Assembly: GCA_024305405.1 (NCBI GenBank)
Contig: JAKNDB010000096.1
Span: 434,001 to 498,000 of the forward strand
DNA: 64,000 nucleotides
Origin: Dirofilaria immitis
Taxonomy: Eukaryota > Nematoda > Chromadorea > Rhabditida > Onchocercidae
Direction: 5' to 3'
Position numbers and translations under genes: made by a program. Positions 40,001 through 50,480 of this stretch are shown in pieces (the first letter of the stretch is position 1; each line of letters opens with the position of its first letter). The notes under the pieces were generated by a model. It made no database searches, was not told where the DNA came from, and saw nothing but the letters and a program-made list of their open reading frames with translations.

Positions 40001-43000
40001 AACAGATTTTTGAACATTTATTTATCATCATTAATCCAAAGATTATAAAATTTTCAAAATAGGTATTATATCGAATTGTTCAAGTGGTTCATAATCAAAT
40101 CGCTGTTTCATCATTCTCTCATAGAAAAAAACAGAAGTGATATGTCAATTAAATTGGACAGAAAAAGATTTGGTGACTCATATCCACTCATTATTTATTA
40201 CTATTTTATAATAATTTTCTTGATATTCTCAGCGAGCGGATAAAAACTAGAAGTGCCGGTAAGGGATCGATTACCATGACTGAGTCTTAATTTCTAGGAT
40301 TGAAAATCATAAATATAATTGTTTTGATAGGAACAACATAGTCATTATTTCATTCTTATTTGATCAGAAATTTCGAAATTTCAAATTTCATAAAACAAAT
40401 AAAAACTCAAACTTTGGATTCTTCGAACGTTCAAAAAATTTTTTACTGTTTTTCCAGTCAAATTTCGTCTGAATTAAAACTGATCAAGATGCTTTTTTCC
40501 AAAACTATAAAGAAATCAACCGCTTTTGGTCCCAAAGTTTCAGATTTTTATTTTCCTCATCGTCTTTCGCTTCTTCCAACAGTTTACGCTTCCGAATATT
40601 ATCAACATGCGTAAACAGCATTTTCTCGGTATACCAACGAGCTGGAGACAACAATGTAGTACGTGTGAGATCATCACGCGTTTTCAGGTAATACATCCAA
40701 AGTTCAATCGTGTCTTCGAAAACCTAAAAATCCGCATCAACTAGCTTCTCAGGCTTACAAAAACAAGGAAACATCATCATTATAAAGAAAGCAAAAAAGA
40801 CTAATTAAAAAAGAGATCAATAGTAAGCCGGAATAGTGAACCAGAAATACTCGATTCTACCGATAATCAAAACTAAATACCTTATCAGAAATGGAATTCA
40901 TTACATATTGCTTCCTCATGTTATCACCTAACAAACTTTTTTTTTTCATATAAGACAAATTAAATAGTATGAAACAAAAACTAGTAACTATAAATATAAA
41001 AAAATTTTTGTCTAGTTGATTTCTTTAAAGTCGTTATTCATTTGATCCTGCTTCTAGATAAAAATAATATATAATGTCGAAACGTTCAGATATGCATGGT
41101 GTAGCTTATTTAAAGTAAGTATTGCAAATTTTTAACTTACTTGAGAATCAGAATGTGCATGCTCCATTGCTACATTGAACAGAAAAAAGAGGTCCTCTTG
41201 AAATCTGTCTAAACGACGATAACGACCCTGTAAAACTACCTATTCACGAAATTCTAGAACAAGAAAAAAATTTTCCAAGCAATAATCTATCGAACATATT
41301 GGAAATTTCTATGCTTCTTCAAATTTAAAATATAAAATTAAAAAACTTGAAAATGAAAATTTAACATAAAATATAAGATTTTCAAGAATCAAATTATAAG
41401 TGCATGATATTCTTCCACTAAATGTAAAATTTAAGCTAAAGAAGAAATTCAATATCCGGGATAGATCATTGGGATCCATAATGTACACTTCAGTGAGTCG
41501 TTCGTTACTTTCTCGAATAAACCAATGATGTTAATCCATTTCATTAATGATTTGAGTATACGGCCGCAATATTGAGATATGAAGCCGAATACATCTCTAG
41601 GTCATAGATTGTCCTATGCAAGCTCATTTCTGTTGTATAGAGTATCCTCCTCTTATCAGAATTGAAATATTTCTTCAAGCTTCGAATGACACAAAAAAAC
41701 GCACAAATTTGCAAACATTATGATTTAAAAGAATTTAAATATGATGAAAGAGATAGAGAGACAAAAAAACTAACACCCACCTTATCAACATTTCTTTTCA
41801 TTTCATCAATTGAGAATGGAATGTTCTCTGAATCAACGCCTTTCCTACGTAGCATTCCTGGCAAATCAGCCAAAGAATCAGAGAAACATCGGCCATCAGA
41901 GTCCTATAGTAATTTAAGGTAAAAATTCAGTATTAAAATTTTATAGGTGAAATGCACCCATCATCTGTTTGCATGTGTGATGTAATATTCTTAAATGCAT
42001 GCAATTTATAAACATATCCGACATATATATGTAATTATGCAGATCTAATATAACGCCGAATACCAAAATATGAATATGATGAATAAATCCTTGCATTAGT
42101 ATAGTTATAACTTGCAATTTTTCAATAAATCCTTAAAATCCATAGTAAACGTAAAATACCTGATGATTGTTGACAGAAATAAGAATTGATGCAAGAAGAG
42201 CTTGTACTTCCGACTGTACATTTATTGCTGATGCGCTATCTTTGCATAAATCGCGTTTTTTCAACAAAATTAGTTTCTGTAGCGAAAGTGCATCCTGGAA
42301 ATATGAATGCTCCTTGTGAATGAAATTTTTAATTCAGACTGTAATGAGTCATCACTCGGATTTACAATAGTCGAAAAAGTACAGTCATAACTGCCTCGCA
42401 GTGGTTGTACAAAATCACATTCTTAATATTGGCAAACATGCTTTCTGGTTCACAAGTATTCACTTTCAGAACATTTGTGAAATTTAACCGCACAACAGTA
42501 CGGATTAGAGGGTCCTAACTAGCCAATAGGAAAATGCTTTCCCAATTTGCTTGATGTTTTCGATACATTTTGTAACATTTTGATATTTCACGGGAGCAAA
42601 CCTTATAAATCATGCTTTCCGGTTCATTATAGCGACAAGCATTATCGAACATCAAATTGAAATCACCAATTAAAGCATCGGTTGAATCGTAATAATTCGA
42701 TGTGATTCGGTTCCGGATTTTTGTAAGATCAATTGGTTTACGGATTACATCATAATAATCAGGATAATCCTAAAAATGATTTTTACTTGTCTGCCAAAAG
42801 TACACCCGACTGTTAAACTTGTTTTTTTTGAATTCAGCTGTTTTTTGCCAAATTTCTGGTTTAAAACTTACAAATTTCGATGGTAACTGTAAGAATGGAA
42901 TTGATAGTTCGCGCCCGCGTTCATCTCTATGATTCCTAATGAGATTGTACAATTCGTACAATTTGATCTTATCGGCTTCAAATTCAGAACTGGATCCAAC

Positions 43001-46000
43001 CACCTTCCGCGGAGTACCACGACCCGTTCTAGCAATATTCATAGGTGAAACTGCAGCTGTCATGTTCGTAAATACAGCACTACAACACGGAGAAGAAGAA
43101 CGAATACTTTCCGGAAGATGTATGCGTGAAAGCGTCTCGGACACCGAAATATTTGAACCACTAAAGTTAAATAATATGAAAACATAAATGATACGCAGCT
43201 AAATAAGGAATAGAAGATTTCAAAGGATATACTGTTTCTTGTGTACCCAGTAGTAAGTACATAATTATAAATTTTATTCATTATGGAATTAATTTCTCCT
43301 AATAATATTTTTCAATCACTGCGCTTTTTTCATTATTCCACCTACTAATTTTTTAAGTGACAAAGATATAGAAAGTCTTTACCGAGAAAGATCACCGTCA
43401 AAATCAAGATCACTGCATCTATTACTTCCACTACCACTGCCGTGGTGTTTATGCTTCTTCGGCAGTAAATTTGATTTCAAAGACCTGAAGTAATTCTCAA
43501 TAATTTTTTCCACAAACAATTGAAATCATTTTTATTAGCAAATAAAGAATTTAGAAGATGAACACACCAAAGTCTAAAAATTCCAACAAGTAATTAGATT
43601 CGGACTTAGACCTATCAAACTTGATGAGAAATAAATTTAAAAAGCAAAATTGGCCTACCCAACTTTGCTTTTACAGTGTTTAGGATTGAAGATTGGCAAA
43701 TCTGGAATTGTACCAAGCGCATTACGGACAACAGATTGCAATGTTGTTGCATCGCGATAAATTTGCGAACCAGGCTCGTTGAAATCCCAAGCATTATGAA
43801 CAAGCAGATCCATGTCTTTTATGAAATCATTCGATGAAATATACTGAAATGAAATCTGTTTATAGTCCATGATCTGTCTCATTATTCAAGCGTTATTTTT
43901 AAAATCTATATTTATTTCTTCCGAAGCGATTTCCAAGAAAAAATAATTAAAACTCGATAAAATGAAAATGAATCTTCAAATCCGAATTGCAAAATTAAGC
44001 ATACAAAAACTGAACTAAAAGTTTTATTCTTTGCTTGCCCATGTTCCTTCCCAAAATATATTTTATATCTTTCGTAGTTTCATTTTTATACTATGACACT
44101 CAATATATATGTTCTAAAATTCTTTACATGTAATGAGAAATTCAATAAACTTTTAAATGTTAATTCGGTAAGAAAAAGTGCATTTTACACATTACATATA
44201 AGGGATTTTAGAACATATATACTGTCAATATATATGCACCGCAAAGCATGAAAAAAGGAATACAACAAGCGCGGTGTATCATGAAAGCGAAAGAGGTCTT
44301 ATTTAAGAACCCGAAAATTTACTTGAAAAAAAATACTGTGTTGAAATAAAATCATCTTACCTGATCAGTGTCAATTTTATGCTTGATCATAGTTAAGTCA
44401 ATGGGTTTTTCAATAGTATCGTAATATTCTGGATAATCTTTTTTGATGGTAAGAACATAAAAGCAGCAGCAACACGTCGTTTACCATCCTGAAAATTATT
44501 TTGCTTTTGCACGATGATCACAAATTCGATCTAAAACTACAGTTGTAAGACTTAACAGCAGCAACAATGCTCAGTGGACATACGAAAATTAACTCTACTT
44601 ATTACCAATCTCTTTGTAATCCAATTAAATAATCTGATATATCCGAGGATTACTAAATAATTACATGCAACACTTAAAAATTACCATATGGTCGTAAACA
44701 GTGTTCCATAAAATCATCAATTTGCTCCGAAAAGCTATTAACATATCATCATTCCACCTTCGATTACTTCCTCGTCTTTTAAACTCAGAGCTATCAATTT
44801 TCGGTGAGGGAATATTGGGCAATTCTGGCTTTAAACTTGAATCTGGAGAATCCGTAGATGTCGATCCCCCAATTTTGTGTAATTTTTTCCAGACAGATCG
44901 TGTAACAGTCGATGACTGTGTGTTTTTATCTGGTATCTTACTTGCTTCAACTTCATTCACTTTTACGACCTGAAAAAAAATTTTAAATCTTTCCAGCATA
45001 ATGCTCTTAATAGTGGTAGAACTATATGCCAAAAAAGGCTATGCTTCAATATGTCTCCAAACGAGACTCATGTATGAATAGTTCACTAATTTAATTTTTT
45101 TAATCTGGTTGCTGGCGAAAGGTAATCGGATACCGATAAATGCTTAAATTAAAAATTCTACTTTTTGCAAAGTTCGAGTCTTTGATTTTGCCAATCTTTC
45201 CAGTTTAGCTGCTGCTTCATAAATATCCGAACCTTCGACGTTGTAGGTTTTGGCATTTTCAAAAACTAGCAAAATATCTTTGAGAAGTTCTTCCAATGTA
45301 TGATAATCATCACGTTTCAGCTTTTTGTTAATCATAAAAAGCGACATGGGCTCAGAAATTTCGTCAAAATAATCTGGATACCAACTGAAAATACGAAAAG
45401 TGGTAATACAGTTAAGAAACACCGCAAAACCATTGGGATAAAGTGTAGCAATTGGATTAACAAACACGGAATTACAGGAAACAAACGAACAGGTGATTGC
45501 TTATTCTTCCAAAACTTAAATTCATGAAAAAAGCATGAAGTAGAGAAAACTGTAAAAAAATGTACTTATAAAGTACATCTTTACTCAAATTTTTTCATTT
45601 CTGAACTGACCTTTTGCTCGGTAACTCTAAAAATGGATCAGCTAGATTAGTTTCCGGATCAGCTGGATTAGGTTCATTACGAATTGTCCAATATAGTATC
45701 CATTTTGGTTCATTGCTATGTTCTGAATCCTCATCTTCTTCGGAATCTTCGGAATATTCTTCACTCGAATTAGCTGTAGCATTCTGCGTTAGCAGTTCAT
45801 CCAGAATTTGCTTATTTGCATTAATCCTGAAACTGATTCCTATTTGTTTATATATATATATATATATATATATATGCTAGGATTGCATAAACTGAACCCT
45901 GAGGACAAAAGCGATAAGGAGGATCAGAGCCTTGGGTTCATCTTTTGCTCCCTCAGCGAATTCCGGGTCTTCCGCAAAAACTCCGAAGTACTCGGTAGCA

Positions 46001-48831
46001 TATATATATATATATATAGCCTGCTATAAAATATATAGCCTGCTATAAATTAAAATCAAAAAACGAATCAAACCATGTGGCCGATAAACAACTAACCTCT
46101 TAACTGTCAGTGGCTTATGTTTGGAATTGCATAATTCTGTCTTACGTTTTACGTAATTTTTCAGCAATATAGAAGCATCCTACAACAAAAACACCATAAA
46201 GCAGAATTCTGGAGTATTACAAATGATTCATATAATTTAAATTCTTATAGCTTTCATTCTTTTAAATTGTAGCTTTTGGATTAGTGTTTTTGAATAATCA
46301 TCCCTCAGAAAATTGAAAAAGCAATAAATAACTTTTCTGTTAAATATTTGCTCATCATTTCCAGTATAAAAAATAAATAAACTTTCTATTATTACTGTAA
46401 TGCTTAAAACGCTAAGCAACATGAAATATAAGTGAAATAACTCAAAACTTCAAATAATAATTAATACTACCGATGGATACAAATGATGAAATAAAATTTA
46501 AAAAGACGAATATCTACAAACCTTACTAATCACCGAACCCAATTCGTTGAAGGCCTTTGCATTTTTACACATTAATCGAAAATCGGCATCAAACTGCTGC
46601 CAGGTGTGATATTCGCCAGAGCGAATCTTTATCGCTATTTGTTTGAGATCAATCGGTTTCTTGATTCGATCGTAGTAAGTAGGAAATTCCTTAAATTAAT
46701 TTAATAGTGACAAAGAATTCTATTTAAAAAGAAAATACATTACAAGCAACAATAAGAAGGTCCTATTTTTACAATAACAGTGTTTTTACACTAATAGGGA
46801 CTATCAATTATAAGTAGAATATAGAGACCCTACTGATAGCATTTATAAAAATTTAGGCAAAAATTGCTATGTGGAAACTTACTTCTTGTGGAAGCAAAAC
46901 ACGAAAAGGTGGACTAAGCAACCGGCCAGTTTCATCCGTGAGTTCCAAAGTGCAGGCAATGATTTCTTCCAGTAAATCAACCGGCACCAAGTCGCGTTTC
47001 GTCTCAATTATTGAATTTTCCTGGCTGCAATAATTATTTGTGGAAACTTTGAAATCATTAAGTTGAAAAATTATTGCAGCTCTAATTTTTATTAAACGTT
47101 GCAGCAGAATTCAATATATTATTTTCGGAACTTTTAAAATTACAAACATACATTTTTCTTGATTTAAAACCATGCCACTTCTATGTATTGATAACGTTAC
47201 TGCTGTCAAAAATTTAAAATAACAATCGATTTATATGATATTAAATATTAAGCAAAAATAGTTGAAAAGAAATATTAAAAAAATCCCAACTGTTCTTCCA
47301 TTTCTGTAATAGAAGTGTTCTCAAGCATTTCCTTTCTGTGCGATTCAAATAATTCCCACAATTCACAGGCATCTTTGTGTTCTTGACTACCTTCCTAAAT
47401 TATGAATTTATGGATGAGCTAATAATAATAATTTAATTTTTATCGTGGTTGTAAGATAATTAGCATCATTCTATTACTTATTATAGCAAGCCTTGATAGT
47501 TATGGGAAGTATAAAAGTCGATTATAAGATTAAAATTGAATTTCAAAACCAGATTAAGTCTTGGAATTTAAGAAAACTTCAAACCTTGTAATAAGCTTTA
47601 CTATTATTCACCAACAGACGGATATCTGCCGAGAGATCTTCGACTGTACTATATTCTTCAGTTTTAATTTTTTGTTGAATTCTCGTCAGATCGATCGGAT
47701 GTGTAACAATATCAAAATACTTTGGATCCGTGCTACAAATAACAATTTTTAGCTTGCAACGATTCAAATGGTTAGAATTTACAGAAGAGAAAATCTTTTA
47801 CATAACTCATTAATAACTTAAGTATTCTATCCATTATGTCGTGTATTTTCGAGAACTTTTACTTGAATGAATGACCGACTTATCGAATAATTTGATCAAG
47901 TCTTAAAGATTTTCAGATCTCCATAAATTTAGATTAGCACAAATCCATACCGACGGGATGGTGCACGGATAAAATTTTCACACAATATCCGATTATCGGC
48001 AGTCCTATAGCTTCGTAAAGCGTCCACCAATTCAGCACACTGTCGTAGCTAAATTTATTAATTATACATCAAAATTTAAAATTTAGATCCAGAAAGTCAA
48101 ACATGCATACTTTCAGTCGCATAAAATTAGATTATACGTCATTAACTACACGACACCTTAAAATTTACACTGCAAAAACACAACAAAAAGGGAAGCACTA
48201 AGATATATTAAGAAAAGTTAGCACATATTATGATGTGCTTCAAACAATTTTGCTTCAGACAATTATTTCATCATTAATCTATTTTATTATTTGTTCAAAA
48301 AAACTGCATAATTACATATTTTTAATCACTTTACTCGCTCTAATCAACAGTTCACTTTCTTTCTTCATGAGTAATGCACATTCTATTACTTGAATTACTA
48401 TAGTAAATTTTATGTACTTCACTGAATCCGTTCAGTAGCTTATCAATGGCAATAAGTTTGTAATGATTACTTATGCTTGCTTAATATAATTTCCTCGAAT
48501 GACACGAGGTCTCTAAGCTTTCCAGAAATACGTGCTCGGTAGGATTTTATAAATACGTCTGAAGTGAGTAACCTTTAATAGACGAAATCAACATCACTTA
48601 TGTAATTTATTTGCGGGTATGTCAAGATACATCACAAACATATTGTTTCGTCGAATTAAATTAATTGAATAATTAATAAGTTTCTAATCGAACGTATAAA
48701 AAGAATGTAGGAAAAAAGGATATTACGTCATCCAATTCTTCCCTAACATTACGCGAACGTCGTCCATATTTCTTCGGGATAATCGATGATATTTCCTCTC
48801 TCATGCATGCTTTGCGCTTCACTCCGCTCAT
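27159..48831 (-). CDS. pbrm-1: polybromo (PBRM1/BAF180), subunit of the PBAF chromatin remodeller
   Basis: Nuclear acetyl-lysine reader that targets the PBAF SWI/SNF complex. Start at 48831, with an acceptor 13 nt upstream; stop TAA at 27159. Exons: 48727-48831, 47951-48048, 47584-47731, 47291-47394, 46883-47024, 46522-46689, 46097-46179, 45611-45826, 45162-45384, 44685-44969, 44361-44488, 43659-43843, 43383-43484, 42872-43160, 42602-42769, 42160-42294, 41781-41903, 41141-41227, about 40505-40723, 39656-39880, 39405-39506, 39102-39176, 38878-39024, 38457-38550, 37965-38118, 37684-37859, 36851-37299, 33121-33192, 31186-31320, 30881-31029, 30633-30776, 30360-30552, 30097-30163, 29889-29981, 29612-29765, 29294-29442, 27801-28030, 27442-27562 and 27159-27281. 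Nearly all junction phases agree, giving about 2,020 residues, longer than human PBRM1. Domain order is six bromodomains, two BAH domains, an HMG box, two C2H2 fingers and the polybromo C-terminal domain. Three exons (44361-44488, 30881-31029, 29294-29442) are each one base short. Confidence 0.93.
28201..28290 (-). repeat. decayed copy of a polybromo exon end with its intron
   Basis: About 85 bp resembling 27760-27845, the 3' end of the exon encoding KRVMHSEVYLK plus adjacent intron. AAACTTCGGAATG is identical in both, and the next 24 bp match at 16 positions. Read in the matching frame the copy gives KRVVHSEVCWK, but a stop lies just upstream and there is no usable splice pair, so it is a relic within the intron. 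Confidence 0.7.
29294..29765 (-). other. pbrm-1: polybromo Pro/Gln/Thr/Ala-rich linker exons
   Basis: Exons 29612-29765 and 29294-29442 encode low-complexity sequence (for example TYTIQQAPLTYVTQ and AVAVAPTAYLAATPTVV), the counterpart of the proline-rich region of vertebrate PBRM1. The second exon is 149 nt. Adding one base to the GGG at 29328-29330 restores HGYHPYQQVRQ and a phase that fits the next exon. Confidence 0.75.
29889..30552 (-). other. pbrm-1: two C2H2 zinc fingers of polybromo
   Basis: Exon 30360-30552 ends with a finger CKWQTCDFQYDNPEELYDHV then KTVH (C-x4-C and H-x4-H). Exons 30097-30163 and 29889-29981 together form a second: CLWTSCLKYRKDGK then FPSLPRLHRHIKEKH. Human PBRM1, as I recall it, has no fingers at this position; I believe invertebrate polybromos can. 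The fingers lie directly after the HMG region, suggesting a composite DNA-binding tail. Confidence 0.85.
30633..31320 (-). other. pbrm-1: HMG box of polybromo
   Basis: Exon 31186-31320 is an acidic Ser/Thr linker. Exons 30881-31029 and 30633-30776 encode the HMG box: KSGYILFSAEVRKK, then VMQENPEAGFGEVSKIVGIE and WKKLSEEQKKQYEVRAEYI. The human counterpart is SGYILFSSEMRAVIK with FGELSRLVGTEWRNL. The A6 run (plus strand T6 at 30941-30946) needs one more base; without it the box ends in a stop after VRKK. Confidence 0.9.
30941..30946 (-). other. one-base deficit in the HMG-box exon
   Basis: T6 where seven are needed. Exon 30881-31029 is 149 nt; 150 fits phase 0 at both ends and joins the two halves of the HMG box. 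Confidence 0.85.
33193..36850 (-). other. pbrm-1: large polybromo intron with a repeat-rich, GC-richer island
   Basis: A 3.7-kb intron in a gene whose other introns are mostly under 1 kb, flanked by exons whose proteins join naturally (KLKHPLK then TYNLSSEVLEPEIYYF). Within it, 34037-35460 is a patchwork of CA, GAT, AAC, GTT, GCT and TG repeats with longer open frames on both strands, followed by CT-rich tracts at 35490-35540 and 36170-36230. None of the frames has recognisable protein content. Confidence 0.75.
36851..37299 (-). other. pbrm-1: long linker exon after the second BAH domain
   Basis: It starts RPTEIDESDVYVVESK, matching the end of the human second BAH region (CRPTEIPENDILLCESRY), then continues about 130 residues of Ser/Thr-rich, probably disordered sequence, including a Cys-containing stretch (CSLTGCKPAHC), before rejoining conserved sequence in the next exon. 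Confidence 0.8.
37684..39880 (-). other. pbrm-1: tandem BAH domains of polybromo
   Basis: BAH1: exon 39656-39880 (YRPEETFHLATRKFCEN), exon 39405-39506 (EVFLTSYYDTVTVDRLIGKC, then HVMPIRQF) and exon 39102-39176 (GDIYVCECRYMGRQ). Exon 39405-39506 lies in a different frame from the longer open frame covering the same DNA; the phase-0 joins and the match to human EVFKSDYY and ILGKC support this reading. BAH2: exon 37965-38118 (QYNDRWYQLGDFVYVYNP) and exon 37684-37859 (GPYFARPREIKHEPARMFY, then KQEVFAV). Exons 38878-39024 and 38457-38550 form the linker. Confidence 0.88.
40505..43160 (-). other. pbrm-1: bromodomains 5 and 6 of polybromo
   Basis: BD5: exon 42872-43160 (KLYELYNLIRNHRDERGREL, ending FLQLPSKF), exon 42602-42769 (DYPDYYDVIRKPIDLTKI, then FDNACRYNEPESMIYK) and the start of 42160-42294. 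BD6: the end of 42160-42294, then 41781-41903 (DSDGRCFSDSLADLP), 41141-41227 (GRYRRLDRFQEDLFFLFN) and about 40505-40723 (VFEDTIELWMYYLKTRDDL). BD6 tracks human BD6 (DEEGRCYSDSLAEIP, RYRRLDLFQ), but the usual Asn position reads Ala. The donor of the last exon is not certain. Confidence 0.87.
44104..44221. mobile_element. MITE-like element with 32-bp terminal inverted repeats
   Basis: Left arm 44104-44135 and right arm 44190-44221 are reverse complements over 32 bp with about three mismatches (shared core TATATATGTTCTAAAAT at the outer end). The spacer is 54 bp. The 12-bp word TCAATATATATG occurs at the left end and again just beyond the right end. There is no coding capacity. It sits in the polybromo intron between the exons at 43659-43843 and 44361-44488. 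A non-autonomous DNA transposon copy is the likely explanation. Confidence 0.65.
44439..44444 (-). other. one-base deficit in the bromodomain-4 exon
   Basis: T6 where seven would continue LPSKKDYPEYYD. Exon 44361-44488 is 128 nt; 129 fits phase 0 at both ends. Confidence 0.85.
45849..46046. mobile_element. GC-richer insert bracketed by (TA)n in a polybromo intron
   Basis: TA repeats (45849-45875 and 46000-46018) flank a unique 124-bp core, 45876-45999, much richer in G+C than the surrounding intron. The core begins GCTA and ends TAGC, so the ends plus TA arms form an inverted repeat. Inside, TGAACCC/GGGTTCA and CTGAGGACAAAAG/CTTTTGCTCCCTCAG form further imperfect inverted pairs. To the right a 20-bp unit (TATATAGCCTGCTATAAA) is doubled at about 46011-46048. 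The core is open on both strands, with protein-like minus-strand text (EYFGVFAEDPEFAEGAKDEP). It may be a repeat-family member or a captured coding fragment; origin unknown. Confidence 0.5.
46097..48048 (-). other. pbrm-1: bromodomains 1 and 2 of polybromo
   Basis: BD1: exon 47951-48048 (CAELVDALRSYRTADNRILC, then FIRAPSRR), exon 47584-47731 (PKYFDIVTHPIDLTRIQQKI, then LVNNSKAYYK) and exon 47291-47394 (HKDACELWELFESHR). BD2: exon 46883-47024 (LEEIIACTLELTDETGRLL), exon 46522-46689 (YYDRIKKPIDLKQIAIKI, then CKNAKAFNELGS) and exon 46097-46179. BD1 carries YY instead of YN at the binding-loop position, as human BD1 also does by memory. Confidence 0.88.
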
Positions 48832-49319
48832 GGTGGTACACTTCCTGCAAAATAAAAAAAAATGGATTCTGGAATTATTTTTATAATCATAGTTTATCAG
48901 AACTATGAATAGTATTCCCATATTGATGAAACAATGACGAAATATTATTAATCGAATTTTCACTCATTTAAAAGCACTAGTTTAATTTGTCAAATAATTT
49001 TCAACTATAAATTATATTAAAATAAATCAATCCATCTAAACAGATCAATCAACTACAAGAAATATCATCATGTTATAATCAAAAATAAATCTAATTTGAT
49101 ACTTTATGATATTCATCTTGTCTATTACCACCGATTAACGAATCAAGATTGATAATGGATGAATTTCATCACAATTTCTTGCAATCTCGTCAATTTTTGC
49201 TGATGATTACCATTAGACTACTTGCATAGTATTGTTCTGTAACGAACACTACAAATTCATCCCAATATACCAGCCACGTACATAATCACTATATATATAT
49301 ATGAATGCGGTAAATTGAT

Positions 49320-49650
49320 GAAGATAAAACGGCCCCATCTACATTTCCTGGCCCGTTTCATTACTTCCTCTCACTCGCTCGCTGGGAGCCTAATTTTTCA
49401 AATCAAGATGATGAGTAATGAGGGTTCGATCTCGTCGTTTTACTAACGCTTGCTAGCAGCGTGACGCTTACGACCAGCAAATTTGCGCAATAATATCTCG
49501 CAATATACGTGAGCAATAAGCGGTAACCACACGACATGCACCACTCAATCATTAGCGCATGTTATACAGGGGCGTGACGCGTCACATCCAGTGCAAATGC
49601 ATGCCACGCGTTGCGGCCATTTGGCGGCAATTTAAATTCACAGCGATGTT
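49320..49650. promoter_or_regulatory. candidate shared promoter/enhancer island
   Basis: Unusually CpG- and GC-rich for this window, and free of simple repeats. It contains a perfect 12-bp palindrome GTGACGCGTCAC at 49574-49585 (a CRE-like TGACG half-site on each strand) and a GGCCATTTGGCGGC stretch at about 49616-49629. It lies about 500 bp upstream of the polybromo start codon. Regulatory role is inferred from position and composition only. Confidence 0.45.
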
Positions 49651-49659
49651 CACTATGTT

Positions 49660-49721
49660 GTGTGGTTGAGTGTGTGTGTATGTGTTATGTATGTGTGTGT
49701 ATGCGTATGTGTGTATGCGTA

Positions 49722-49756
<35 letters not shown>

Positions 49757-50480
49757 GGGCAGTGTATTGTCCCGAATGCAATCGATGGGCTTGTACAGGG
49801 ATATGCATATGTACTGTAAATGTATATACGTGTAGGCGTTCGTTTGTATACGTACGTGTAAGTACGTGTAGGCGTTCATTTGTATACGTGCGGAATATAC
49901 TTCCGTATGAATACAAATTTTCGTATACGTACGTGGTTATATATTTCGGATATATGTGATTATGCTGCGTAGGTGCATATACTATGTGCATAAAGTATAT
50001 GCTCACTTTGTGCATACTTATATATTATTTCATCATATATCAGAACAAATGGGCTCTCGCATGAGTACATATTTTTGTGCATTCGCGTGGGTGTATGCCT
50101 TGGAATGTGTGTATGTATGTGTGTGTGTGTATGTGTGTGTGTGTGTGTGTGTTGATATATACGCATATATATATGTATATATATATATATATATATATGC
50201 ATGAAATGTATGTTTCTTTGTATATATGTATTACTGCATATATGAATGCATGTATCATGCATGAATGCATATTTGTCAATGTATATTTGTAAATTGAAAA
50301 GAGACAATCAAACGATAATAAGGACAGTTTAATTAATAATGATTGCAATAGTAGGTAATTGCGATATATGCGTTAAATACATATTGTATGCAAGTTTGTG
50401 CATGCATACATACACCGACACACACACACACATACACACACACATACATACATACACACATATACACACACACACACGCA
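49660..50480. repeat. complex TG/TA/CA microsatellite block
   Basis: Contains (TG)n near 49724-49754 and 50119-50152, (TA)n near 50176-50198 and (CA)n near 50418-50477, plus a tandem 36-bp duplication (units starting TACGTGTAGGCGTTC at 49827 and 49863). The TG and CA tracts could pair with each other. The His/Thr- and Val/Cys-rich frames across the block are repeat artefacts. Confidence 0.9.

Larger units (their letters stand above)
43659..45826 (-). other. pbrm-1: bromodomains 3 and 4 of polybromo
   Basis: BD3: exon 45611-45826, with an acidic insert and ending DPFLELPSKR, and exon 45162-45384 (WYPDYFDEISEPMSLFMI, then VFENAKTYNVEGSDIYEA). BD4: the end of exon 44685-44969 (KLMILWNTVYDHM), exon 44361-44488 (DGKRRVAAAFMFLPSKK, then YPEYYDTIEKPIDLTMI) and exon 43659-43843 (LLVHNAWDFNEPGSQIYRDA). 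The BD4 core exon lacks one base at 44439-44444. Confidence 0.88.

Noticed and set aside
16417..48831. Operon of NOM1 and polybromo
   Set aside because: They are on the same strand but separated by more than 5 kb, far beyond usual nematode operon spacing.
49653..50348. His/Thr-rich and Val/Cys-rich frames on both strands
   Set aside because: They are translations of the TG/CA repeats in an intergenic region.
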